From Budorcas taxicolor (taxonomy: Eukaryota > Chordata > Mammalia > Artiodactyla > Bovidae): a stretch of 64,000 nt of DNA. The notes beneath the pieces were generated by a model. That model was not told the origin of the DNA. It worked only from the letters and a program-made list of their open reading frames with translations, and searched no databases. This document shows, in pieces, positions 1-11,185 of the stretch; positions within the stretch are counted from its first letter, which is position 1, and every line of letters begins with the position of its first letter. The translations under genes were made by a program, and so were the position numbers. Location: positions 70,683,085 through 70,747,084 of the forward strand of contig NC_068925.1 in the NCBI RefSeq assembly GCF_023091745.1, written 5' to 3'.

Positions 1-95
1 AAATTATTGGAGCTTCAGCTTCAACATCAGTCCTTCTAATGAATATTCAGGACTGATTCCTTTAGGACTGACTGGTTTGATTGATTCCTTTAGGT
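1..95 (-). mobile_element. BovB LINE fragment cut by the window edge
   Basis: The first ~85 bases match the antisense of the BovB 3' region. The same 'ggagcttcagctt' and 'aggactgattcctttag' blocks recur in the larger copies at 26109-26412 and 356-1336. The left end is lost at the window boundary, so total length is unknown. The motif 'ttgattgattcctttag' is partly duplicated near 75-95, which blurs the right edge. Confidence 0.75.
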
Positions 96-344
96 TTTGC
101 TACCCAGTTTGTTTGGTCAAACTCCAGTCTAAATGTTGCCATGATGAATTTTTTAAATGTGGTTTGTATTTAAGTCAGTAGATTTTGAGTAAAGCAGATT
201 ATCCTTAAAAATGAGGGTAGGCCTCATCCAATCAGTTGAAGATCTTCAGAGCAAAGACTGAGGTTTCCCAAAGAAGTTCTGCCCCAATATTAAAACATGG
301 AAACTCTGTCTGATTTCAAAACTTGCCAATTTTGGGCTCAAGAC

Positions 345-355
345 TGTAATACTTA
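345..355. repeat. Target-site duplication, left copy (BovB 356-1336)
   Basis: The 11-mer tgtaatactta is repeated perfectly at 1337-1347 and brackets the BovB insertion. Confidence 0.85.
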
Positions 356-1336
356 AGTTCAGTCACTCAGTCGTGTCCGACTCTTTGCAACCCCATGAAT
401 CGCAGCACGCCAGGCCTCCCTGTCCATCACCAACTCCCAGAGTTCACTCAGACTCACGTCCATCGAGTCCATGATGCCATCCAGGCATCTCATCCTCTGT
501 CGTCCCCTTCTCCTCCTGCCCCCAATCCCTCCCAGCATCAGAGTCTTTTCCAATGAGTCAACTCTTCTCATGAGGTGGCCAAAGTACTGGAGCTTCAGCT
601 TTAGCATCATTCCTTCCAAAGAAATCCCAGGGTTGATCTCCTTCAGAATGGACTGGTTGGATCTCCTTGCAGTCCAAGGGACTCTCAAGAATCTTCTCCA
701 ATACCACAGCTCAAAAGCATCAATTCTTCGGCGTTCAGCCTTCTTCACAGTCCAACTCTCACATCCATACATGACCACAGGAAAAACCATAGCCTTGACT
801 AGACGGACCTTAGTCGGCAAAGTAATGTCTCTGCTTTTGAATATACTATCTAGGTTGGTCATAACTTTTCTGCAAGGAGTAAGCATCTTTTAATTTCATG
901 GCTGCAATCACCATCTCCTGTGATTTTGGAGCCCCAAAAAAGAAAGTCTGACACTGTTTCCACTGTTTCTCCATCTATTTGCCATGAAGTAATGGGACCA
1001 GATGCCATGATCTTCGTTTTCTGAATGTTGAGCTTTAAGCCAACTTTTTCGCTCTCCTCTTTCACGTTCATCAAGAGGCTTTTTAGCTCCTCTTCATTTT
1101 CTGCCATAAGGGTGGTATCATCTGCATATCTGGGGTTATTGATATTTCTCCCAGCAATCTTGATTCCAGCTTGTGTTTCTTCCAGTCCAGCGTTTCTCAT
1201 GATGTACTCTGCATAGAAGTTAAATAAGCAGGGTGACAATATACAGCCTTGACATACTCCTTTTCCTATTTGGAATCAGTCTGTTGTTCCATGTCCAGTT
1301 CTAACTGTTGCTTCCTGACCTGCATACATACAGGTA
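356..1336 (-). mobile_element. BovB (RTE) LINE, 5'-truncated, with target-site duplication
   Basis: A 0.98 kb 3' portion of BovB lies in antisense. It starts with the BovB 3' end (reverse complement of the 'gactgagtgactgaac' tail). On the minus strand it reads through the C-terminal reverse transcriptase region, including a PRYADDTT catalytic box around 1119-1142. Two partial reading frames (859-1239 and 359-886) are separated by a small indel near 870-880, so the protein is broken. The 11-base direct repeat tgtaatactta occurs exactly at 345-355 and 1337-1347. This is a perfect target-site duplication and fixes both ends. The 5' truncation is typical of target-primed reverse transcription. 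Confidence 0.95.
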
Positions 1337-1347
1337 TGTAATACTTA

Positions 1348-2144
1348 TTCCTCCCTAAATTTCCCTGATGACCTGTTCTACTGACTTGCCAGCCCCCACA
1401 AACAAGTGGGTCAATTCCTTAAAATAAATTTATCTATCTATCTCTATCCTAATGGTTCTCTTTCTGTGGAGAACCCTGAATAATCCTATACATCATTCAA
1501 GTAAAATTAGTAGTAAGTTTATAGTATAAAACATGTTCTCTTAGCTGCTTGACCTGTAAGATAGAACTGGATTTTAAGCCAGGTTTTCATGATGTAACAA
1601 AGTGATTAAAGAGCTTTAATCAAAGTGATTAAAGTGATCACAATCATCACATTGTGATTTTGTCTACATGATACCAGACACCCTATTTGATAAATACATA
1701 AGTGATTTTTACTCATAAATCTGGTTTGGGTAAATCTGTAAGAATTTGTCAACTGTGTGCAGTTTTTGATATCTGAAGAGGCCAGGGAAGCCTCTTTCAG
1801 ATAAAGCATTGTGTAGCTTTATTGGAAAGGGATGGATCACCCCAGTGAAGCTTGGTTTTTGAAAAGAAGCTGTTCTTACACTGCATTTGTAACACATACC
1901 TTTTTATGTTAAGTTTTGAACTGTGTGTTTTAAAAGTTGAAATTAAGTAAAAGGCATCTAAATAGTCCCTTTAGCCCACACTTCATTGCCACTCTCCTAC
2001 TACCAGTTAGCCACTGAAAGGGGTAAGATATGGTCAGTAGAGGGGATGCAACCCTTCAGATACCACCTTCCCCATTCATGGAGTCGGTCTTCAAAATCAT
2101 TGTTTATTGATGGCTCATCACATATGAATGAATGTCTTACTCAG
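1348..2144. other. Single-copy stretch, no gene seen
   Basis: No recognised repeat or gene. It holds a short TATC run at 1431-1448. At 1603-1622 there is a small inverted repeat: tgattaaag, a 2-base gap, then ctttaatca. It is followed by related 'aaagtgatta' copies up to about 1640. Short open frames here are chance-length. Confidence 0.5.
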
Positions 2145-2442
2145 CTCAACAACAGAAATTTGTTTGCTCACAGTTCTGGAAACTGGAAAGTTCAAGAGCA
2201 AGGACCGGCAGGGTTTGTTTTCTTTTGAGGACTCTCTTTCTGGCTTGCAGATGGCCGCCTTTTTGCTGTGTTCTCATATGGTTTTTCTTCAGTGCGTGTA
2301 TGTGGAAAGACCCCACCCTTATGATCTCATTTCACCTTAATTACCTGCTAAAGGCGCTGTCTCCAAATACAGTCATACTAGGGCTTGGTACGTCAACACA
2401 TGAATTTGGTGCAGTGGGTTTACAGTTCAGTCCATAGCAACA
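2145..2442 (-). mobile_element. MLT1-type LTR (ERVL-MaLR), antisense
   Basis: The block resembles the reverse complement of an MLT1 LTR. It has 'cagaaatttg...ctcacagttctgga', then 'cttgcagatggccgcc', then 'gaccccacccttatgatctc', 'ccaaatacagtca' and finally 'acatgaatttggtgca'. These are in the expected order. The outer termini are worn, so the ends are approximate. MLT1 LTRs are ancient non-autonomous retrovirus-like elements shared by placental mammals. No internal region is present. Confidence 0.75.
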
Positions 2443-2495
2443 AGGCTCTCTGTTTTGTACTCAAGGCATTTCTTTATCAAGTATTCTTCTGAGAC

Positions 2496-2586
2496 TACAG
2501 TGTTGTAGGGGGGATTGAGCAAGTGTACAGAGGTCTACACCATGAGTCTGAATGTGATGCTCAAAGCAAGAGTCTACAACACTGTA
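2496..2586. repeat. 13-bp perfect inverted repeat, 65-bp spacer
   Basis: The arm tacagtgttgtag at 2496-2508 is exactly complementary to ctacaacactgta at 2574-2586. I could not assign the surrounding ~200 bases to a known repeat. It could be a worn palindromic transposon end or chance. Confidence 0.5.
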
Positions 2587-2651
2587 AGGGATGGGGCGGT
2601 CACATCCAGCTGAACGATCAGGAGAAGCTCCTGCCCTTCCATTAGGCACTG

Positions 2652-2834
2652 AGTTCAGTTCAGTTCAGTCACTCAGTCACGTGCGACTCTTTGCGACCCC
2701 ATGGACTGCAGCACACAAGACTTTTCTATCACCAACTCCTGGAGAGTGCTCAAACTCATGTCCATCGAGTCCCATCCATACATGACTACTGGAAAAACCA
2801 TAGCTTTGACTACACAGACCTTTGTCATGTAGTG
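2652..2834 (-). mobile_element. BovB 3' end with internal deletion
   Basis: It starts with the BovB 3' end signature (gttcagttcagttcagtca) and proceeds normally to 'catgtccatcgagt' at 2770. It then jumps to 'ccatccatacatgac', which in intact copies lies about 0.3 kb further on. About 183 bases remain. The junction is inside a short 'cc' microhomology. Confidence 0.85.
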
Positions 2835-2842
2835 ACAGGATG

Positions 2843-3870
2843 GAGAGAGGATTTGCATTTAAATGCTGGCATAAGAAAAGCAGTTGGGGAAGAACATGAG
2901 AATGGACATGGTCAAGGAAGATAGCTGGTTTCGGTTGTCTGGAGCTTCCTGAAATATAGCAGGGATTGTACTAAGATGGATAGACCAGAGACCAGAGACC
3001 AGAGAATGAGGCCAGAGAGCAGAGAGACTGAAATTTCAAGGGACTTGATAGGAAGGCAATGGTGAGTCACTGAAAACTTTTGTCTTGGGTGGTGCTGGTT
3101 ATTTTATAAACCTCCTTTCACTGCTTCTGATGCACTGCCTCAAACATCTTTACTAGAGAAGTCTGATTTTATCATTAGGAAACTGATTTTTTCAACATCG
3201 GACCAGTCGCACTCCTAATGGAAACTTGCCCGTGTGCAGAAACACGTCCGTAAGGGATGAACCTGAGGGGGTTGGGAGGGCAGTCAAGCAGGAGGAAGTG
3301 AAGAGATTCTGAATGAAGTAGTTTCTTCAAATGAAGAGCAGCAAGATGTTGAGGTGTGTTTTCCTGTTTGGGAAGTTTAATTCTTCATGGTTTGCTTGGC
3401 TGTCAGAACGCTTCATGTTTTTATTTGTGAACATACACGGTGATCATCCTTAAGACAAAACAGTCTGATGGCAGGTCCCTCGATGCCCGTGTTCAGAGCA
3501 GATGTTGCCATCAGAGGCGGGCTTTCAGTTCTCACCTCTGAGATGTAAACCTCATGAAGCAGCATCTCTCCTGCTCTCTTCATATTTCACATAAAACTTC
3601 CCTAAGATAATGTTGGAGGAAAGAAGTTGAACTAGACAAGATTTAACAGATGTAGAGTTCTCTGAGACAGAGCCGTCATCAGCATTGAAGCAATTACTCA
3701 AAGCTCATGAGATGATCAACATATGCAGACTCAACAGGGAAAGAAAAAGAAAAGAGATGAGAGGCGTATCCTTAGTTCATCAATATAGAACAGCTCTGTG
3801 GACTTAGAAGGTTTAGAAAATTTTAAACATTGTGCTGGGGGACCAGTGTGTTCACATAGAAAATAGTATA
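2843..3870. other. Single-copy stretch, no gene seen
   Basis: No recognised repeat or gene. A purine-rich triplication of 'agaccag' sits at 2982-3004. The rest is ordinary mixed sequence. Confidence 0.45.
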
Positions 3871-3874
3871 AATG

Positions 3875-4052
3875 AAGGATTATGGAATTATATTCAATAT
3901 TTTATGATAGCTTATAAGGGGAAAGAATCTGATATATATATGTATCTGATATATCAGATTCTTGATATATATATATGACTGAATCACTTTGCTGTACACT
4001 AAAACTAACACAACATTGTAGATCAACTATACTTCAATTTAAAAAAAGGTTT
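3875..4052 (+). mobile_element. L1 LINE 3' end (cetartiodactyl type)
   Basis: The order 'aattatattcaatattttatgatagcttataaggggaaagaatctg', an AT-rich run, 'gactgaatcactttgctgtaca', 'ctaacacaacattgta' and 'atcaactatacttcaattt' plus A-run is that of the 3' untranslated end of artiodactyl L1. The short A-rich tail at 4041-4048 fits a 3' terminus. Only ~180 bases remain. The AT-rich part (3925-3961) has become a palindrome. Confidence 0.75.
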
Positions 4053-4699
4053 ATGGATCCAGTGCTGAGAAAAGTTTCTCTGTTCATGGGAAATGAATTT
4101 CTCTTGTCCCATTTCTCACGAAGGGGAGATCTCCTCTCCAGCACCCCTTATGTGAGGCCCTCTCACCTCTCCTTGACCTCTTCCACAGGCTGAAGTTCGT
4201 ACAGTCCAACTTGTTGTTTGGGCTCTGTTGGAAATGACCTAAGTCTGGATGGCAGGGTGAAAATTGGATAAACAGTCACACTGACTCCAGGGAGATTCTT
4301 TTTTATGCAAACATCTGTTTCTTGAATTTGGCCAAGGTAAAGCCTAGGGGAAGGGGCAATTCCAATTGATGAAATAAGATCAAGAAGATGTTGCCTCTCT
4401 CGTGTTTGTCCCGCTGTTTCAGGGAGTATGAAGCCTGTGTCCCTCCAACATCACAGAGAGAGGGAACTCTTTCCAAGTTTCCTCTGCTACTGGGTTTATG
4501 CCCAATTCTAGTTCAGGTGAGAGCAAGTGAATGCGTTTTCTGGTACTTTGCTGTCCTACAGATGTAACCTGCTTTGAAAGGAACTCCATGCATACATATA
4601 AAAATAGGAGCATAAGGATAAGTAGAGAAATCACAAACTTTTATTAAGCAGGTCCCATGTCTTCGCCTCTGGATAAGATACTAAAGTGTATGGTAGGAA
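4053..4699. other. Single-copy stretch, no gene seen
   Basis: No recognised repeat. Open frames at 3975-4193 (+) and 4419-4634 (-) have no recognisable domain. Confidence 0.4.
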
Positions 4700-4830
4700 A
4701 TTCCCTGGTGCTCCAGTGGTTAAGACTTCACGCTCCCAGTGCATGGGACATGGGTTCAATCCCTTGCAGGGGAACAAAGATCTCGAGTGCTGCACAGAGC
4801 ATCCAAAAAACAAAAGGAAAAAAAGCGAAA
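4700..4830 (+). mobile_element. CHR-type SINE (tRNA-Glu derived)
   Basis: It starts with the tRNA-like head 'ttccctggtgctccagtggttaagacttcacgctcccagtgcatgggacatgggttcaatccc' broken by normal divergence. An A-rich tail follows at 4804-4825. The pattern is that of the older cetartiodactyl CHR SINEs, not Bov-tA. A possible imperfect target duplication is tatggtaggaa (4689-4699) and tatggaggaa (4831-4840). Confidence 0.75.
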
Positions 4831-5209
4831 TATGGAGGAATGAAACCTTGCATGTAGTAAGTTTAAAGTCTTCATAGGAAATTGAAGTAAAAAAAGACAA
4901 CCTATGATTCGGTACTAAATTGCAGGGTACAGATATGAATAACTGTGGATATTTGTATAGGAGAAGACAGGGTGGACTCCTGAAGCCGGAGAAAATTTCG
5001 CTCAGGCAGCAAGATCTAAGATGCTGAGAAGCTTGGAGCAGACAGAACCCAAGAGGAAACAGTGGAGAAAACCGTGAGCCTCCAACAAAGGTTACTGTGT
5101 CAGCAGACTGTCCATCCACTTGCTAAGAGCTGATTGTATGGGGCATTGTTATTCCCATTTACCAATGGGGCGATGAAGCTTGGGGACAGGTAAGTAACAA
5201 CAACAATAA

Positions 5210-5440
5210 TAGCTAATACTCATTTAACACTTAACAAGTTCCAGGAACTGTTCTGGGTGCTTTGCATATTTTAAATTATTTAAGCCTCATAACAATCCTA
5301 CCAGGTAGGTACTGCACTCATGTCCCGTTTAAGCAGGAGGAGACTGGAACACAGAATAGTTAAGCAATTAGCCCAAGGTCGCAGAGGCAGTAAATGGTTG
5401 ACCTGAGATGAAACCCAAGCCTCTCTCATCCTAAAGCCCA
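5210..5440 (-). mobile_element. MIR SINE, antisense
   Basis: The antisense MIR order is clear: 'agctaatactcatttaacac', 'gcatattttaaattatttaagcctcataacaatcct', 'accaggtaggtactg', 'agactggaacacagaatagttaagcaattagcccaaggtcgcagaggcagtaaatgg' and 'gaaacccaagcctctctc', read with typical old divergence. MIR is a tRNA-derived SINE that was once mobilised by L2. Confidence 0.85.
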
Positions 5441-5713
5441 CACAGTACAGTATGGAAGGTCCGAGGAGAGCAGCAGGGTGGTGAGTAAAATAATATTGGC
5501 CTTTGCAGGAGGGGTGAGGTCTCAGTGTTGGGGACGGTGTGCTTGTGAGAGGGGAGGGAAGGTGGGCAGGCATTCTTCTCATTTTTAAACAATTCTTGGT
5601 TTTAACTCATGAAAGACCATGATGAATTTTAAATGCAAGTCCAAACACCAAAGTTCAGGGTATGCAGACCATTTCAGAACACCAACATTACATAAAACAT
5701 GCATCAGCCCTTT

Positions 5714-6009
5714 GGGTTTCCCTGACAGCTCAGTTGGTAAAGAATCCACCTGCAATGCAGGAGACCCTGGGGGAAGAGCCACTGGAGAAGGGATAGGCTA
5801 CCCACTCCATTACTCTTAGGCTTCCCTTGTGGCTCAGCTGATAAAGAATCCGACAAAAATGCAGGAGACCTGGGTTTGATTCCTGGGTTGGGAAGATTCC
5901 CCGGAGAAGGGAAAGGCTACTCACTCCAGTATTCTAGCCTAGAGAATTCCATGGAATGTATAGGCCATGGGTCACAAAGAGTCGGACATGACTGAGTGAC
6001 TTTCACTTT
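5714..6009 (+). mobile_element. Bov-tA SINE with duplicated tRNA head
   Basis: Two tRNA-Glu-like heads occur in tandem (5714-5818 and 5819-5905). They are followed by a single BovA body with 'ctcactccagtattctagcc', 'gtcggacatgactgagtgac' and the tail. The first unit stops after 'cactccattactctta' and the second head starts immediately. This is the same arrangement as at 7001-7300, 49082-49372 and 55740-56071. Confidence 0.9.
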
Positions 6010-7000
6010 GGTACAGAAGGAAACTCATTTGAATGTACGTCTCAAGACTTTGCAACAGTCCAGCCTTCCCCCAGGACCAGGGTCACTGGAGAAGAGAGAT
6101 ACAAAAGCAGTGATGCCTCCCCACTGCTCTGCAGCTTCTGCTCTTATGAAGTACCTATTATTAGTTTCTAAAACATTCCTAAGGTCCTACACAGACTTAG
6201 ATCCCTGAATTCCACGAAGATACAGGATTATGTGTGCTGTCTTTGCACCTCTTGGTAGAACAACCAACCAGCCTAATTGGAAAAAATACGTGACATCAGT
6301 TTGGTACTCAGAACAGGAAGAGAGAGAGAGAAGGAATCAGAGAGGATCCAGGCTGGTTTTTCTTTATCAAAATACCATCCCCTTATGGACACTGTATTGC
6401 TAATATCCCATTAGTAATGATTTCATTCCTTTGGGTTTCTTTCTGTAATAAAGCCAACGAATTTTCTGATCTGAATGTATCTAATCCAGTTGTTTTAAGC
6501 ATAGAGTCTTAAACAGAATAATTTATTTTTCTCAAGTGAATTCTTAATTATAGCCTCAGTAGGTAAGATAAAAGGTAAATTACCCTGGGGAAATCAGGTA
6601 CCAATAAAAGAAGGGTTTCTCTGGTGGCTTAGCCTTTGCTGGGTTCTCCACCTTAGCCCCTGAGACTGCTGCAGAGTCTCTGGGCAGTGGAACTTAGCAT
6701 GAAGTCTTTCACATTGCACCTCACTTAACATGCAATATCTGACTAACTTAACAGCTTAAGCACATAAGGTTTCATTTTTCTCATAAAAATGGATTTCTGG
6801 GGGGCAGTGGGCTGCCAGGGTTGGCTCAGTGGCTCAGAGATCTCAGAGCTAAGGTCTTTGTGAGTTTCTTGCTTTTAGTCTCATGATCTGAAGAAGGTTG
6901 CTTCAGCCCCAGACATCACATTTTTGCTCAGGGCAATAAGAAGATGGAAAGAAAGTGGCAGCCATTTCTGCTTCCTAAAAATCAAGAATCACCTTACCTG
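6010..7000. other. Single-copy stretch, no gene seen
   Basis: No gene recognised. A short 'ggtttctctggtggctta' at 6617-6634 resembles a SINE head but is too short to call. A GA-rich run is at 6318-6332. Confidence 0.4.
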
Positions 7001-7300
7001 AAGTGAAGTGAAAGTCACTCAGTTGTGTCTGACTCTTTGCAATTCCATGGAACTCTCCAGGCTGGAATACTGGAGTGGGTAGCCTTTCCCTTCTCCAGGG
7101 GATGTTCCCAACCCAGGGATCAAATCCAGGTCTCCTGCATTGCAGGCGGATTCTTTACCGGCTGAGCCACAAGGGAAGCCCAAGAATACTGGAGTGGGGA
7201 GCCTTTCCCTTCTCCAGCGGATCTTCCCAACCCAGGAATCAAACTGGGCTCTCCTGCATTGCAGGCAGATTCTTTACCAACTGAGCTATGAGGAAAGCCC
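7001..7300 (-). mobile_element. Bov-tA SINE, duplicated head, antisense
   Basis: It begins with the antisense BovA tail ('gtgaaagtcactcagttgtg'). It then shows two copies of the antisense head ending in 'ggattctttacc...ctgagcca/ta...gaagccc', at about 7100-7181 and 7190-7300. Its 5' head directly abuts the truncated start of the BovB at 7304. Confidence 0.9.
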
Positions 7301-7303
7301 ATC

Positions 7304-8283
7304 CTGAGAAATCTCTATGCAGGTCAAGAAGCAACAGTTAGAACCAGGCATGGAACAAAGGACTGGTTCCAAATTGGGAAAGGAGTATGCCAAGGCTGTA
7401 TATTGTCACCCTGTTAATTTAACTTCTATGCAGAGTACATCATGTGAAATGTTGGGCTGGATGAAGCACAAGCTAGAAACAAGATTATCAGGAGAAATAT
7501 CAATAACCTCAGATATGCAGATGACACAACCCTCATGGCAGAAAGTGAAGAGGAACTAAAGAGCCTCTTGATGAAAGTGAAAGAGGAGAGTGAAAAAGTT
7601 GGCTTAAAACTCAACATTCCAAAAACTAAGATCATGGCATCCGGTCCCATCACTTCATGGGAAATAGATGGGGAAACAGTGGAAACAGTGTCAGGTTTTA
7701 TTTTGGGGGGCTCCAAAATCACTGCAGATGGTGACTGCGGCCATGAAATTAAAACATGCTTGCTCCTTGGAAGAAAAGTTATATAGACAGCATATTAAAA
7801 AGCAGAGACATTACTTTACCAACAAAGGCCCATCTAGTCAAAATATGGTTTTTCCAGTAGCCATGTATGGTTGTGAAAGTTGGACCGTAAAGAAAGCTGA
7901 GCACTGAAGAATTGATGCTTTTGAACTGTGGTGTTGGAGAAGACTCTTGAGAGTCCCCTGGACTGCAAGGAGATCAAACCAGTCAATCCTAAAGGAAATC
8001 AGTCCTGAATGCTCATTGGAATGACTGATGCTAAAGCTGAAGTTCCAATACTTTGGCCACCTGATGTGAAGAACTAACCCACTGGAAAAGACCCTGATGC
8101 TGGGCAAAATTGAAGCCAGAAGAAGGAGACAACAGAGGATGAGATGGCTGGATGGCATCACCAACTCAATGGACATGAGTTTGAGTAAACTCCAGGAACT
8201 GGTGAAGGACAGGGAAGCCTGGCATACTGCAGTCCATGGGGCTGCAAAGAGTCAGACATAACTGAGTGACTGAACTGAACTGA
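7304..8283 (+). mobile_element. BovB (RTE) LINE, 5'-truncated
   Basis: This sense copy starts in the reverse transcriptase at 'gagaaatctctatgcagg' (RNLYAG) and runs to the BovB 3' end 'gactgaactgaactga'. The RYADDT catalytic box is at 7510-7527. Frameshifts break the coding part: one frame runs 7535-7786, another 7668-7907, and a TGA interrupts after 'KKAEH' near 7907. Divergence from the other copies is higher than for the copy at 38809, which suggests an older insertion. Confidence 0.95.
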
Positions 8284-9723
8284 AATGAAAACCTTTAGGG
8301 TTTCCTGGAGACTTCCAGTAGACTTCTGTTTAGGGCTCATTGGACTGAAATATGTCACATGGTCACTCTAAGACACAAAGAATTCTGGGAGAATAGTTAG
8401 CCATGTTGCCAATTTAAAGAATATTGGAGTTCTATTCTCAAGGAAAAGCTATTGGTGTGGCTACTGGATAGCTAACAATATAAGGTATAGCTTGATTTTT
8501 CTCTTTATGTACTTCATGAAGGAAAACATCACATTTTGAAGTTTTCATGATAGGAATTACATATAAAATTTTACTAGGAAATTGGTGATTCTCTTTTGAT
8601 GGGAGCAAGGGAGTCTAGATTCCTGTAGGTTGTTGGTGGAGAAAGAAAGCTGAAAGGGGACAGAGGTATAAAGAAAATGATAGAAAGCAATAAAGATGAA
8701 TTACTGGCAATTCATAGGATACTCCATGCAATTTTGAATGAGTGTACATAATTTGTTTAATAAGATGTCAGGTATCCTGGAATAAATGAGTCTAATAGGA
8801 TGAAGAACTTCTTAAAAAAGTATGTTTCAAGTGTAGGCTGTATAGCTTGTTCAATCAAATACATTTGCCTGATTATCCAGAAAACTGATTTGTTGAAGCA
8901 GAACTGAACTGCTAAGACATCTGACGGAGTAGACGCAGAAGTTAGTCAAACGTGTTTAAAAATACACAAACAGACGCTCCCATGTCTCTCCCTTCCTTTT
9001 AAGCAGATAGTCAGGGGACAGTTTATCATATCTGTTTTGGGGTATAGTTATGAAACATTTTCAGTGGAGAGCATGAATAAGCGGGGACTTGTCCTGAAAA
9101 ACAGAACACAAAGAAATTATTAATCATGTTTCCCTTTGTATATTTACTGTTTTGCTTCTGAAGGGAGTATTAGTCCTGTAAGAGATGCATAATTAGGAGA
9201 TATGCCAGATGGGTAATCAATGTGATTTTAAATTTTTATGGCTAGAGAACAGAGTTGTAGCTTGGACTTTTTTTAGAAGGCACTTTAGTTCTGTGCAGTT
9301 AAAAACAAATATTTTGCATTAGAAGGATGCAATCTTCCATGAAATCATGTTGAATATGTTCTTAAATCCACCTTCTATTTTTTGAAAAATGGATGGAATA
9401 GAAAAGCTGAATGAGTCTACCAAATGGAGGGAAAAGCTCTCACACAGAGATGGGAGCCAAGGCTCCCTGGAAGCAAGGACTGGGAGCTTTATTCATTCAT
9501 CATCATCATTATCATCATTATATTAAAAAAAAAAACATCATAAATTCCACTTCCCCTCCTTTGTTTCCCAATCAGCTGAGACTGACTGACTTTTTCCATT
9601 CTCAGGCTAGAAGGAAATCTAAAGGAAATGTTTTCTGAATTTCATGTTTAAGCAAAGTGAGTGAGACTTCAGCCAAAGGGGTCGCTGCTCTGACAGCTAG
9701 ATAGCCTTGGTGATGAGAGCAAC
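8284..9723. other. Single-copy stretch, no gene seen
   Basis: AT-rich and without a recognised repeat or gene. An imperfect CAT run lies at 9492-9520, followed by an A-run at 9525-9535. Confidence 0.45.
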
Positions 9724-9755
<32 letters not shown>

Positions 9756-9764
9756 ACGCGTGTG
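9724..9764. repeat. (TG)n microsatellite at SINE tail
   Basis: About 15 uninterrupted TG units lead into 'cacgcgtgtgca'. The run abuts the 3' tail of the antisense Bov-tA at 9766-9975, so in SINE orientation it is an (AC)n tail. Confidence 0.95.
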
Positions 9765-9765
9765 C

Positions 9766-9975
9766 ACAGGATCAGTCATGTCTGACTCTTTGTGACCTCA
9801 TGAACTGTAGCCTGCCAGGCTTCTCTGTCCATGGAATTTTCCAGGCAAGAATATTGGAGCAGGTTGCTGCTTCCTACTCCAGGGAATCTTCCTGACCCAG
9901 GGATCAAACTCATGTTTCTTACGTCTGCTGCATTGGCAGGTGGATTCTTTACCACTAGTACCACATGCAAAGCCC
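9766..9975 (-). mobile_element. Bov-tA SINE, antisense
   Basis: Antisense BovA body ('agtcatgtctgactctttgtgacc', 'ccaggcaagaatattggagc'), then the antisense tRNA-Glu head ending 'ggattctttaccactagtaccacatgcaaagccc'. It is full length, with the (AC)n tail expanded as described at 9724. Confidence 0.9.
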
Positions 9976-10769
9976 TTCAACACTACATGTATGTCCTTAT
10001 ATAAATCATTTCTTTACATCTGTCATCGTCAAAAAAAGTTTCAAAATATTGCTGCAGGGCTAATCGTGAAAAGGCAGTTGCTCTTTACTTACAACGTCAA
10101 CTGGAAGGAGACGAAGGTGGGGAAGGGCGGATGTAGAATCTCAAGACTCCTTTGTCCCCATTAGCACGAGCCGTGGCTGGTAGCACAGATGACAGTGGGT
10201 GTGGACATCCTCATTATTGGCACACAGATATTCTTCCACACGAAGTAGATGAGATTTATGCCAAGTTACTCATCCAAAAGCAGCATATGGAATTTGACTG
10301 GGATGGCATGACGTTTATAAAATAACTTGGTGGAAGAGTCAACATCTTTACTTGGTTGAATCTGCCAATCCAAGTATGTGGGGTATATGTACGCTTATTC
10401 TAGTCTTTTTCTAGGTCCCTTAACTCTGGGTATACTATTTTTTTTAACAAGCTTTTCTTTTTTTTACTTGACACCTCTATATATTCATTCACAATAGAAC
10501 TAAACCATGCCAAACACATAGGCTTTTGTTTTGTTTATTTGACAGCTTTTTCTCCAGATGTACTGAACTCTCAGGCTCATAGGACCTGTGGGTGTCTTCC
10601 ACGTGTGCCTGCCTCTGCTCGTGCAGTTTCTCCGTGCAGAAAACTTGCCCTGGATTTCTGAAGGATGTTATTGCTTTTGCTACTTCTGCTCGGCTGCATA
10701 CCGCCCCACCCCAGGCAAGTACTGCTCAATAGCCCCTACCTAATCACTCAGCTTCTCCTCTTACTTAGC
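9976..10769. other. Single-copy stretch, no gene seen
   Basis: No gene or confident repeat. T-rich runs occur at 10438-10475. The 10665-10988 open frame overlaps the L2 copy and is not a gene. Confidence 0.4.
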
Positions 10770-11185
10770 CAATATTCCCCATATAACCACTGGGATGATC
10801 TTGAAAAACAAAAATCAGATCATGTTACTTCCCACTCTAAGACTTCCAAAGGTTTCTATTGCCTTTGCAAAACTCCAAACTTGTTTCAAGACCCACAGGG
10901 CTCCTGCCCATGTCTCCAACCTCATCTCCTGAACTTTTCCTCCTTGTGTGTGATGATTCGGTCACACTGGCCTTCTTTCAAGCCCTGAACATTCCAGCCC
11001 TGTCCTTCCTTTCATAATTGGCTGTTGCTTCTTCCTGTGGTCCTGGGATGCTCCTGCTTCAGATGTTGATCACATGGCTAACTCCTTCTCATCATGTGGA
11101 TACAAAACAAATGTTTTATTTAATTTTGATTTTGAGAGTTCTGTTGTGAGCCCTAATAGAAAGTGATACTCTCTATACACCCAGT
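10770..11185 (+). mobile_element. L2 LINE 3' region, left part (split by BovB)
   Basis: Old L2 sense motifs occur in order: 'gggatgatcttgaaaaacaaaaatcagatcatgtta', 'cttcccactctaagacttcc', 'ctccaaacttg', 'ctccaacctcatctcctg', 'cacactggccttctttcaa', 'ggctaactccttctcatc', and then 'gagagttctgttgtgagccctaatagaaagtgatactctct'. The continuation lies beyond the BovB, at 13457-13640. Confidence 0.7.

Noticed and set aside
4631..5119. 162-residue minus-strand open frame
   Set aside because: It reads antisense through a CHR-type SINE and flanking single-copy DNA; no known domain.
6617..6634. Bov-tA head fragment
   Set aside because: Only about 17 bases match; too short to call an element.
5714..7300. 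CRISPR-like repeated units
   Set aside because: The repeats are SINE heads of 100 or more bases in both orientations; there is no regular spacer array and the genome is mammalian.
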